54,036 bases of DNA from Diplocarpon mali. Lineage: Eukaryota > Ascomycota > Leotiomycetes > Helotiales > Drepanopezizaceae. The notes beneath the pieces were generated by a model, which was given only the letters and a program-made list of their open reading frames with translations, ran no database searches and had not been told where the DNA came from. Location: positions 1 to 54,036 of the forward strand of contig JAENRP010000304.1 in assembly GCA_024741835.1 (NCBI GenBank), in the 5' to 3' direction. Made by a program: the position numbers and the translations under genes. Below, piece after piece: positions 34,202-45,039 of the stretch (its first letter is position 1; every line of letters begins with the position of its first letter).

Positions 34202-35731
34202 ATATATATTACTAATCTTACTGCCTCTGATATTCTAAGTGGCAAGACTTTATATAAGGTCTTTTGGAATGATATTAAGCCTAATAAGCCTTATACTCCC
34301 TTAGTTAAGCATCTTCGAGTACTAGGCTATCGCATCTATATGCTAATTGAGAAAGAAAAGCGAACTTAAAGCAACAAACTTGCTTTAAAAGCAAAGGTAG
34401 GTACTCTTATCGGATTTAATAGCAGAAGTATCTATTAGATCTATATACTATCGCAAATAGGTAATAAGATTATTCGATTATCTTATATTCGATTTGATAA
34501 AGACGGCCTAATTATAAAGCTACAATTAAGGGATGATTTGACTCCTAGGCCGGGACCGCGAGTCAATACTGACTCTTACAATGATTTCACTCCTAGGCTA
34601 GGACCGCAAGTCAATTCTGATTTAGGAGAAGCTAATGAAGCTGAGCTTCTAACTCTAAGAAAGAGAGGAAGACCTCCTAGTTTAAAGAATAAGGCTCACC
34701 CTTAGCCTTCTAAGAAGAGAGCTACTCGCTTAACTTATGCTCTTAGATTCAAAGCTAATAACTTTAATAATAAGGAAGCCTATTTAAGTGCCTTCTATAT
34801 AGCCTTACTCGACTCTCCTTACCTAAATGACTTGAAAACAGTCGAATAAGCCCTCTCTTGCGCTAATACCGATAAATGGCAATCTGCGATCAACTTTAAG
34901 TATAATTCCCTTACTTATAAGAATATATAGGTAGTAGTTAAACGCTTAAAACTCTCTAAAGACGATAGAGTACTTAGATCAAGGCTTGTCTTTAAAATAA
35001 AAAGAGATTAAAATAGGGAAATCTCCTGATCGAAGGTCAGATTTATTATATAAGGCTATATATAATAATAAGGTCGAAATTACAATTAGACTTTTGCTAA
35101 AGTATGCAAATCTATAGTTTAGAAGATCGCGATTGCGCTTATAGCGCTATACGACTTTAAGCTAGATTAGTTCAATATTAAGATAGCTTTCCTTAACTCA
35201 AAAGCTAACTCTAACATCTACGTTAAGTTACCTCTTAAATACACTTAAGATAAGGTTGTTCTTTCACCTTAAGACTACTATCTTAAGCTTCTTAAGGCCT
35301 TATATAGCTTAAAGCAATCTCTACGACTATAGTAAGAAAAGCTATAGTCCAAGCTGCAAAAGCTCGATTTTCAACCTCTTAATACTAATAATTGCATATA
35401 TATCAACCGCGCCTTTCGGATTCTTATCATTACCTACGTCGACGACTTCCTTATAGTAGCAAAGAAAGTTAATATATATAATAAGTTTAAAAGAGATCTT
35501 TGCAACCTCTTTAAGATTATAAGTAGCGAACCGGCTAACTACTTCTTAAGAGTACGTATAGTTAGAGATCGATAAAATAGAACGATCTCGCTTTATTAAG
35601 ACGCTTATATTAATAAGGTTCTTAAACGTTTTTATATAATTAATTGTAAAAGCGTACTAACGCCTTTTGCTAATGGCTATGAAATTCATATAATCAAATT
35701 TGATAGCTAAGCCACTCTATAGGAAGTGAAG
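34202..35731 (+). pseudogene. D1 copia integrase C-term, linker and RT
   Basis: Joins the D1 frame from 3768: I-T-N-L-T-A-S-D follows L-L-L-S-M, as expected of copia integrase. The capsule L-R-V-L-G-Y-R-I-Y and a K-V-G-T-L-I-G-F block follow (about 34315-34420). A linker with two T-P-R-x-G-P-x-V peptide repeats (34537-34615) and an AT-hook-like K-R-G-R-P-P-S lies next, near 34665. RT starts near 34870, with L-V-F-K-I-K-R near 34990 and an intact Y-V-D-D-F-L-I-V-A box at 35434-35460. The C2 insertion cuts it at 35731. TAA/TAG stops are relatively few for this window. Confidence 0.88.
34537..34615 (+). repeat. Two T-P-R-x-G-P-x-V peptide repeat units in D1
   Basis: Units ACTCCTAGGCCGGGACCGCG (34537) and ACTCCTAGGCTAGGACCGCA (about 34582) are each followed by agtcaat and ctga. 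Each has gactc/gagtc-type inverted ends. Both are in frame with D1 pol and encode T-P-R-P-G-P-R-V-N and T-P-R-L-G-P-Q-V-N. Confidence 0.85.
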
Positions 35732-36030
35732 TATAGGTTCTATACCGGTAATCGATATTCACGTGAATATAGTTGAGTATTTATTATTAAAAAGAATCTA
35801 TTATAATATCTGTCTATCTTTATATAACTGAGATAGTACCTTTATACTTATAAATGTCCTCCCTCTTATAATCACTCCTAGCCGTATATAGATATCCTTT
35901 TAAGGTCTTCCGGCTGAATAGCCGTTTGAAATACATACAAAACCCCTTATATCGCATATGGTATAGCTATATAGGATGACCTTAGGAATAAGGGCAGGTT
36001 GCCTCTTGCATAAGAATCTGCGTACTAATA
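35732..36030 (-). repeat. C2 3' LTR (299 bp)
   Basis: Matches 5329-5627 and keeps the ATATTCACGTGAATAT palindrome at 35755-35770. It ends at ctaata, with flanking ccggcag in the element interior. Confidence 0.93.
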
Positions 36031-36587
36031 CCGGCAGTACTCTCTTTTAAAAAGACCTTTTCAACTCGCATAAGGAAGTATATAGAATAGGTGTATAAAG
36101 GAGGTAGATTAGTAGTAAATAATCAAATAGTAATAAAGAATAAAATAGTAAAGATAAATAGCTTAATAGTAAAGGCAGGTGTAATAGGTAGTAAGGATAG
36201 TATATAGAAAGTAGAATAGTAAAGATAAAGGCAAATAGTAAAGAGGGAAAGGAAAGGTGTCTAAGTGATAGAAGCAATTTAAAGTCTTTATTTAAGCCTT
36301 ATAGTAGTACGATTATAGTCCGGTTGCGTTCTAGTAGGTTTAAGACTCTTTATTAAAGAGTCATCTAAAGTTATAATCTATTATAGCTATAAATTATAAT
36401 AATCTATAGAAGGGAAAAGAGGGGCCTTTAAGAAGGCATATATATTAAGCTTCCCTTTTCCTTTGATCTTTCAACTTTAACTTCCACTTCTTATAAGTAG
36501 GTCGATCTCCCCCTCTTGCTTTTGAATTGATTAACCCTATAGTAGATCTTATCTCATACTATCTTATTAATAATATTATTATTAGTA
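36031..36587. other. C2 non-coding segment between 3' LTR and antisense ORF
   Basis: Collinear with 5628-6183 of C1. It holds the conserved 19-bp palindrome at 36344-36362. The minus-strand aromatic ORF 36047-36277 is a low-complexity shadow, also present in C1. Confidence 0.55.
36344..36362. repeat. 19-bp palindrome, C2 copy
   Basis: gactctttattaaagagtc is identical to C1 5941-5959. Confidence 0.7.
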
Positions 36588-37612
36588 AGTGCTCCGATTA
36601 TTGGCCGACCCCTTTTAATATATATATTACTAACTTAAATAGTGCTTGAATGCAATTTAAAAGACCTTCCTAAGGCATTTCAAGTGCTTTGCGTATATTA
36701 TACGCAAGTGATATTAAGAAAGGAGGCTAGTAAGAATAATACTAGCTATATATGCGCATTTAATACTCTTACTTTTAAGAAGTATAATTACTATATTATG
36801 CAATAGGCAAAGTATATCCTAGTAAGTGCCCTTTAATATCTTTATACTTTAATAACCTTTAATAGATATTTATTTTAAATACCTATTTAGGCTTAGGATA
36901 AGTATATTATCCTCTAGGATACTTAAGTTAGTAGTAACGTTAAAGCGATCTAAGAGGCGGCCTAAATCCTATCTAAAGAGACTTAGATATAAATCTCTAT
37001 AGTCCTAAAGACTTAAGATGCCCTTTAGCTAGCCTAGCTAAATAAAGCTTATGCCCTTTACTATAGTATCAACCTTGCGAATACCTAGTAAGCTATAAGT
37101 GCCTTTGAATCTATCTAATATTAATAATTGACTATTTATAAGATCTATTATGTATTATCTAAAGTAGTAATGCTACCTTTAGGCGTCTTAAAACTCAAGG
37201 CGCTAAGGTGCTTAGCTCCCTCTAGTATATAGAAGGGCTATCTAGCTCGGCTAGGGGCTGCTCTTAGGCTTTCTTTAATAATATCTGCTGCTAAAAAGGC
37301 AAGGGTAGATAGGTACCTTCTAAAGGCTCTTTAAAAGGTAAGGATCTGGATCTTAATAATCTAGATAAGCCGAATCTAAAGGAGATCGCAGCCGCTCTTA
37401 CTTAAGTGCGAGCTTAAGAGGAGTAGGCCAACTTGGCTGCTACTTTAGGTAGTAAGGCTTCTAAGCCTTAAGGGTTTAGGGATCTACGCCTTAGAAATCC
37501 TAGTACTTAGGATAGGTACTTATTAAAGGTGGAATTATTAGTAGATTATTATCTTTAGTAATATAGTAATCGCTGCTTTGCTATAACCTCCTTCTTAAGT
37601 ACTACTTAAGTG
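36588..37612 (+). pseudogene. C2 antisense accessory ORF with Cys cluster
   Basis: Collinear with C1 6184-7215. It reads I-C-A-F-N-T-L-T-F-K-K then N-Y-Y-I, with A-K-Y replacing A-K-C. C1 and C2 have lost different Cys codons to Tyr by RIP, so together they indicate C-x9-C-x2-C-x6-C. The 3' part in the shifted frame gives K-G-K-D-L-D-L-N-N-L-D-K and L-K-E-I-A-A-A-L-T-Q-V-R-A-Q, a clearly helical hydrophilic segment, ending after S-F-L-S-T-T. Only TAA/TAG stops occur. Position and direction are as in C1. Function unknown. Confidence 0.6.
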
Positions 37613-37649
37613 ATAAAAAAATGCAAGTACGCGCAAGTAAGTAAGAAAA

Positions 37650-37760
37650 GATAAAAAGAAGGTAGTAATAGCAAGTATAGGAATATAATAAGAAAAGATA
37701 AAAAAGAAGGTAGTAATAGTAAGTATAGGAATATATCTCATAGTAAAATAAAAAATAAAT
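37650..37760. repeat. Purine-rich direct repeats at the pol/antisense-ORF junction (C2)
   Basis: Two aagaaggtagtaatag/aagtataggaatat units, as in C1 7230-7370, lie between the convergent 3' ends. Confidence 0.75.
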
Positions 37761-37799
37761 AAAAAAATTACCAATAGCTTATAATTAAAAATATCGGAT

Positions 37800-40700
37800 A
37801 TTATTAATCTAGGACCTTTTTAGGTCTGATTATGCCCTAATAGGCCTTTGTACCTATCCCTCCTTCTTAACAATTATTGAATTAGTATCCACCAGTTGTT
37901 AAAGGGCCTGATTTGGATTAGCTTTTATTATAGTATTAGTAGGGTTGCTAGTGCCATCGATTTAATATATCTTTATAAGCTCCCTATTCTTATACGATTA
38001 TCAAATAGCCATTATATCGATTATCAATCGCTTCTCCTTTGTAATACCCAATTTGATAATACACTTATATAAGAAGAGGGAATCTATATATACAATAGTA
38101 AGGAGGCGGGGTAGACTTAGCTTAGCTATTACTATATCGATCGTTATAGCTATAGAAACTAGCATATTAATACCTATTACTATAATATATAGTTCAGAGG
38201 CTAGTATAGCTCTTATTACTCTCTTATACTTCGTCAAGCTATAGTATAGAATATTGCCTTTTAAAGTAAACTGCGATTCTCCTTCCTCTTTAGTAGCTAG
38301 TACGATAATATAGCCGATCTATAAGCTTAAATCCTTATTATTGGCAAAAGATCTATCGATAAATGCAAATAGTTTAGTATTTTGCAAATTGATAGTAAGG
38401 TAGGTCAGGCCTCTTTTAAGGTTGTTTCGAATCCATTTAAGTCGCTTATTCAGATTCTCTGCATCTTGAACTATCGGATCCTAGTATTAGGCTGCAGCTG
38501 ATAAATCGAAGGAAGCTTTTAACTAGCAGATCGTAGCTAAGTAGGCTCCTTTTACTTTTTGCTTTAGCTATTATTGCTTATAGCCCTCTTAAGAAGTATC
38601 GATTAATTCCAGCCTTTAGCCTTGGCCCTTTTACTGCATATATACTATATCCCCTTCTTAGGAAATAATATACCTATTGAAAGCTAATAATTCGGTACTT
38701 AATAGGTATTGTATTAGCTTTATAAGGAATCCTACCCTTTTGATCTCATCCTCTTCCTTTTTTAAGAAGTCTGCTTCTTTAAGTATCAAAGTGTTATCCG
38801 TTTGTATTCCTATTATACCGAAAAAGGGAGAATTGCTTAAGGTTAATAATAGATAAGGGTTATAAGTTGAATTAGCTATATTGAGATTGCTGCAATAGTG
38901 CTTATAGTAGGTGCTGAATTAGTAATTTCCTAATTCGGGAATGCTATAAAGTAGTAGCACTACTTTAAAGACTATACTTGCAGGGAATAGCTTAGTAATA
39001 TCTTATAGGGGAAATATAAATATATTGCATAGTAGCTTCGAAGCTACCTAGGTGTATGCTTATATAATGTCCTATAGGCCGAGAATGCCCTTCTTATCCT
39101 ATTCTTTAAAGTGTTCTTAGATTAATGCTGAAAGTAATATTAAAAGGCATTAGCTTACTTATTGGATAGTTAGAGATTAGGTGATTATACCTTCCTCCTT
39201 CTTACTAGTATTATTCTAGGCCTATATAATTAGGCGTGATTTCTCAAATAGGTGATCTATCTCCTTCTCCTTTATCTTATTAACTATTTTTGATTTAAAG
39301 ATCCTCTTGCCTTTTATAGCAGGGTCATTTTTATTTATTAATATAAATACCTCCCTATTTATTAGCCCTTGGTACTCTTTTAAGCGAGATTGCTAAAAAG
39401 GGCGCCTAAGAGTAGTAATCTTGCCTTCTGCCTATAGCTTTTGCGATAGTTCTTAATCCCTATTCTCCTTTTCTATTAGGAATACCTCCGATTTGGCTAT
39501 ATATGACTTATTATCTGCTTTAAAGGATATTTATATCTTAATATTATAGTTATTATCAATTATAGGAAGGCCGGAAATAGGCTTAATAAAGGGAACCTCT
39601 ACTCTTAGCAATTACTTGCGGCTATTAAGTTGCGGCTTAACTAAGCGAGAGGGCTCTACTTCTTTATTAACGTCGGTTGCGTTTTACTTCCTTTTAATAA
39701 TCGTTCGATCCTTAGGTTTAGTTCCTTTGGTTTTCTTTAGGCAGTTTTCTTTATTATTAATTTTAAATAAACGTATGCTTATCGATCTGAAGTGCCTTAT
39801 TCTACTGCTAATATCGACTATATAGGTTTCGTTCTTTAAGCCTAGGAACTCGAATAGGCCTATCTATCCTCCCTTCTCCTAATATACTAATACTAGGTCT
39901 TTTAGCTTTAAATCGTAGATATAAGTGGTTCTAAGGCCATTCTTTATACCTAAAGTATTATTAACCTTGCGAGTAGTATAGATCTTCCTAACTTCCTTTA
40001 TAGCCTTTTTAATTATTACTACCTTCTATTTTACTAATAGATTTAGTAGATTTAGTTTAATTAGCCTCAGATATGCCTTAAAAATAAGTAGGGTAGGAAT
40101 TATCCTATTAGGCCCTATTATATTATTAACTGCTTTAATAGCTATTTGCAGCCTCTTATTATCGCTTAATCAAGGGTGTTTAGCTATTATTATCTTAAAG
40201 GCATATCTTAAAGGGCGATGATACTATTTGACCTTGCTAATAGAGTAGTGCGCCTTTATAGGAACTAGTTTAAGGGTTGTTCTTATAGATCTTAAAGAGC
40301 TTTTAAACTCTGCTAAGTTGAAGTTAGTGCTATAGTTATATATTATAAAATCAGAAGGTCTAATATACGTATCTAGCTAAGCTAATTTGAAGGCTTGAAA
40401 TACTGCATCGGCCGAATGTGCTCTCATTCCCTTTCGTAAGAACCTTACGGCTTTAAATCCTATCGCTTTATCAACTATATAAAGGGCGTTCCTTCTATCG
40501 AATTAAGTAATATCGATATATATAGTATAATTAAAGTCGATATTATCTTATAGCTTAAATTAGAATCTATAAGGAGCGTTAGCGTAGAGTTAATAATATT
40601 AGTATATTTCCCTTACTTTTACTATAATACTAGAGTCGATATTATAACCAGCCTAGTTTAAGAGGTATTTAAGGCGTTTTACTAACAGATGTTCGAATCT

Positions 40701-43350
40701 TTTATATAGCCTTCGGATCTCTATTTCTATTAAGTAGTATATATTAATTATACCTTCTAAAGTTATCAAAAGTTGCTCTATTATATTAAGTAAAAGCTAT
40801 AGGTGCTTATATTTTCTAATAATTAAGTGTTTCTCCTTACCGATTATAAGCAAATTGCGCAGATTATCGTATTTAGCTCCCATTTTATCAAGTTATTATA
40901 AGTAGACTAAAAACGGTATATCTGCCTTTATAATTAAGAATTCTATAGGGCCTGCTAATATTTAAATAGTTATCTTACCAATTGCATTTCGTAAACCTGC
41001 CCTAAAGGTAATTTTATACTTTTTAGCACCGAGTGGAGCCAAAACTACGTCCTATATATTTTGCAGGGCTTTAAATTAGTTAATTCCTCCTATATTTTTA
41101 TTTAAAGCGCCTATATCGATTAGGAATCCTTAAAAGAATTAATCTATCTACTATATTATAAATATCTTAGGGTCCGTTTATATTAGTTTATTAACTCTTA
41201 TTATAAAGAGGTATTTAGCCTTCTACTTTTTAAGCTAGTCAAGTATAGTTCTTAAGTTATATTCCTAATTAGAAGCTAGGAATACTATAGTAAAGTTAAT
41301 ATTACTATCCTTAGGGTCGCTAATTACTTAATCCTCCTCTTCTAAAGACGTTTCCTATTTATCCTTATTAGTCCTATTGCCTTCCAAATATGCTCTATTA
41401 TCTTCTTAAGCAAGGTATACCTTATATATTTTATCTATTGGCTTATAGCCTTCGGCTTATCGGCTTGCTATATAGCGAGACTTTTAAGTGGCTCTTTCTT
41501 CTTCTAAGTGCTTAGTACTATAGCAGTCCTTTTTCTAGCATATAATATACCTTATATAGCTTGGTTTCGATTAGAAGGTTATTCCTCTTTTATTACCTTA
41601 GGTAAACTTTATCTTTTTATTTGAAAAGTATACTATAGATTGCCCTTACTCTTTAGCTAAATAATATTAAGGTCTATTAGTAGCTGAACTAGGATGCTAG
41701 GATTTAGATAGTCCGTCTTAAGCAACTACTCTTACGCAAGCCTATAAGCTATCTAATAGAGCTAGGAATGTTACTAATAGTTTGAAAAGTGCTATTTGAA
41801 ATAGCTGATTCTTAGAAATACCTTATATAAGTCTATCTTTAATAGATCGATTGTTCCTTATACTAATATATAAGCCTAATTGCAGGTTTTATAGCTCCTT
41901 AGTATAGTTCTTAAGTTAGGTCAGGATCGGTTTCCTCCTTTAATAGTCTTCTTATTAGAATAGGTCAAATGTCAGCCGAAACCACCTCCTTAAGAATCTG
42001 CTACTTCTCTCTTCGGTCTTATAATTGGCCCGAATAGCCTCTATTAGCTTAGCAAACTTAAAGTTCTTATTTTATAAGTACTAATAGTAGTACGTTAAGG
42101 CCAAGTCTTATAATATAGATAGAAAGGCTTTATACTATATACTTTAGTCTACTAAGGCTCTTTAGCATAAATCGGCAAATATATAAAGCTTCTTATTAAG
42201 GTGATCTTTCCTACTTAAGTACTAAGTCTCTTTAGTATATATCTTACTTAAATTTATAAGGGTTTTGGCCTAATCTGAAGTTAAAGGTTCTATAATATAC
42301 TAAGATAGTTGAGCGTCGCTTTAATTAAGGTTTAAAAGCGCTTTTAAATCCCTTCTTATAGCAAAGGGTAGTAACGATCTATCTCTTAATTAAATCGGCG
42401 GCATTAGTATTAGATTTAAGATCTTTAGGTATTACAAGACTAAGGTTCGCTTTAATTAAGGTTAATAAGGTATTCTTTTAAAGTTGTACTATTCGATTGT
42501 TTATCTTAGAGTATCCGCTTTATATAGGTTGTCTTACGAAGTGTTATTATTATATCTAAGGTATCTTTACTAAAGTGAGTCTTAGCGTACTATCTCTTAT
42601 TTAGCTATAGTAACCCTTTAAGTAGGTGGCTCGCTTATTTGTATAGATTTGGCAAATTCTAAAGTAGACCTTATTCTATATCTTAGAGATTATACTATAA
42701 TTGAGTTCGGTACTTCTTAAGTCTATAACTCTAGCTAGTCTTTTAGCTACTTATTTCCTTCTTAGTATACTATATTAAAAAGTGCCTAGCTGATTGAAAC
42801 GCCCTTCTTATGCTAAATGTATACTCTATAGTACCGAAGGTTATCCTTTAGGCGTTATTAAATGTCCTTGTTTAGCAATTTAAAATCGCTAACTATCTAA
42901 TCTTAGAACTCCTTTTAAAAGTCTTTAGCAAGGTATAACCCTCTCCTTTTGCTATCTTATAATATCTTTCGGAAGTTCTCTATATATTAATCTTTTGGTT
43001 TAAGGGCCTCTTTACTAAGTTAATCCTCTTAGGGTCTTATATCCCTTTTGAGGTCCTTTAGTATCTAGGGTTGCCTTAGATTAAGCGGCATTAATAGTCT
43101 TCCTTCGATCATTTCCTAATATTATTTAGATATTGCTCTACGCCCTAATAGGGTCTAAAAGAAGTCTAATATAGTTGTGTTTTATATATTATTATACTAT
43201 TATCTAATTATAGTTAGGATACTAATTGCATTCCGGTTTTACCTTAATTGTAATACATAATAGAACGCAGGTAGAAGAGGATAATATCTACTTTTAAAGT
43301 AATAACTCTGGCTAGATTCGCATACCTTTCGCCTTTTCCCCTTTAATAGT
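37800..43350 (-). pseudogene. C2 copia gag-pol polyprotein, RIP-inactivated
   Basis: Collinear with C1 7395-12950 and with the same domains in the same order on the minus strand. RNase H L-A-S-E-L-Y-I-I-V and T/I-D-S-L-F-L-Y lie near 38190-38090; this part is still open as a 78-codon ORF (38001-38237). RT lies around 39300-38300, the integrase C-terminal domain near 39900-39840, the integrase core about 40700-40000, the protease-like region near 41100, and gag 43350-41600. Stops differ in part from C1, indicating independent RIP. No functional product expected. Confidence 0.87.
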
Positions 43351-43486
43351 AATTGATATTACTTTATACGTTTAAGTTAGTATTTAAGGTAAGCCGGAAA
43401 TACAATTAAGTACTCCTTAAAATTAAGAAAGAATTCTTTAATTTAATAACCTTGCTATTTATAGTAAAGGTGCTACTACTAATTAG

Positions 43487-43785
43487 TATAGGTTCTATAC
43501 TAGTAATCGATATTTATATAAATATAGTTAAGTACTTATTATTAAAAAGAATCTATTATAATATCTATCTATCTCTATATAATTAAGATAGTACCTTTAT
43601 ACCTATAAATGTCCTCCCTCCTATAGTCACTCTTAGCTATATATAGATATCCTTCTAAAGTCCTTTGGCTAAACAGCCGTCCGAAATACATACGAAACCC
43701 CTTATATCGCATATGGTATAGCTATATAGGATGACCCTAGGAATAAGGGCAGGTTGCCTCTTGCATAGGAATCTGCGTACCAATA
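43487..43785 (-). repeat. C2 5' LTR (299 bp)
   Basis: Full-length match to the other C LTRs. The CACGTG palindrome is lost (atttatataaat), as in the C1 5' LTR. Confidence 0.93.
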
Positions 43786-43790
43786 TGAAG

Positions 43791-44461
43791 CTATACTAAG
43801 AGATCTATAGTTCTCTATAGTACCTTGCGTACTATATACATTAGGATATATTATACTACTGCTCTATTCTCAGCAAATTCCTTACCAACCCTTTGCTATA
43901 ATATATAGCAGCTTTAAAACGAGTTTTATAATACTTATAAGGAACGCGATTCTATTATACTACCTTTAGAAGTAAAAAAACTGACTTAAAGCTTTAGAAA
44001 TTGTATAGCTACTGCGATTCTAACTAGGCAGGTGATAGAGGAAGTAGAGCCTCCCATTCTAGGGCTATCTTCTTCCTTAATAATAGTATAATCACCGCCT
44101 CCTTTAAGCGATAAACTATTATCGCTCTCTTATCTATAGAGGTAGAGTATATCGCTATATGCAAATTCGTATAAGAAGCCTCTTAGATACGCCAGGTACT
44201 TAAGGAAATGGGCTACGCTAGTAATAATACTACTAAAGTCGAGATAATCTGCGATAACTAAGGAGCCCTTTATCTTACTAAAAACCTTGAATATTATTAG
44301 AGAATAAAGCATATTGATATTAAGTTCTATTATATTTGGCAAGAGCTTTAGAAAGGCCATTTAGACCTTTGGTATACTAATACTAAAGACAACGCTGCCG
44401 ATAGACTTACTAAGAGCTTAAATAGCTCCAACTACGCCGCCTTTATTAAATTGTTAAATAT
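43791..44461 (+). pseudogene. D1 copia RNase H and C-terminus
   Basis: Continues D1 pol after C2. RNase H-like blocks include the region around 44010-44060, where Y-C-D-S-N-x-A-G-D-R would read as the usual D-S-D-W-A-G-D-R. The E-V-E-Y-I-A-I-C block lies near 44145-44170, I-I-C-D-N near 44245 and K-H-I-D-I-K-F-Y-Y-I near 44307-44340. The C-terminal T-N-T-K-D-N-A-A-D-R-L-T-K-S-L near 44380-44420 is the classic copia end, followed by Y-A-A-F-I-K-L-L. A1 inserted just after this (TSD aatat). Confidence 0.88.
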
Positions 44462-44656
44462 TATTAAGATAGGTGATACAGCTATTACTCCAATGTATTA
44501 TCATATGACCCTACTGCTTAATCAGTAGGATATTGATACGTATATAGCTATAGGGAAGAAAGGGGTAACCTTCCTTTCCTAACTCTTACTAATATATCGA
44601 CCATCGACCTTTAGAAGCCTCCTTTACTTACTGCGCCAACTTACTTAAGCTTAATA
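44462..44656 (+). repeat. A1 5' LTR (195 bp)
   Basis: From TATTAAGATAGG to CTTAATA; the least RIP-mutated of the A LTRs (keeps gatacagc, ccaatg and atcagtagg). Confidence 0.94.
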
Positions 44657-44668
44657 GGTTATAAGCCT
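44657..44668 (+). other. A1 primer-binding site, initiator tRNA-Met anticodon-arm type
   Basis: GGTTATAAGCCT follows the LTR. With the RIP change reversed it reads GGTTATGAGCC, the complement of the initiator tRNA-Met anticodon arm. Confidence 0.72.
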
Positions 44669-44777
44669 TAGATAGACCGATAATAGATTATTAACTTCCT
44701 TTAGAAAGCACTTGCGCTGCAACTATTAGTAGGAAGTTGAATGAGACTTATAATAAGAGGCGAGCAATCGGCGAATA

Positions 44778-44910
44778 GGAGGTATAATTCCCTATTTAGC
44801 CAACCTATATTACAAGAGGTATGATTCCTTACTTTACAATCCTTTAGTATTATAAGAGGTATAATTCCTTACTTTACTATATTTTATAAGAGGTATAATT
44901 CCCTATATTA
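44778..44910 (+). repeat. Four short leader repeats in A1
   Basis: The unit aagaggtataattcc(c/t)ta recurs about every 30-45 bp upstream of gag. The right window edge ends within the first unit of the A2 copy. Function unknown. Confidence 0.6.
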
Positions 44911-45039
44911 TAGCCTTAAAACCCTTTTCGATAAAAGGACTTCCTCCCTATTTAATACTTCTATAATACCGCTATTTAATCATTTCGACTTTTCGATAAG
45001 AGGAGTGCCCTTAACTATTTAATTTATTTGATTTTAACG

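Larger units (their letters stand above)
35732..43785 (-). mobile_element. C2: full-length minus-strand copia element (8054 bp) in D1 RT
   Basis: LTRs of 299 bp lie at 35732-36030 and 43487-43785; TSD tgaag is found at 35727-35731 and 43786-43790. It is collinear with C1 throughout, including the antisense ORF, purine repeats and palindrome. C1-C2 differences are overwhelmingly C/T or G/A. Confidence 0.94.
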
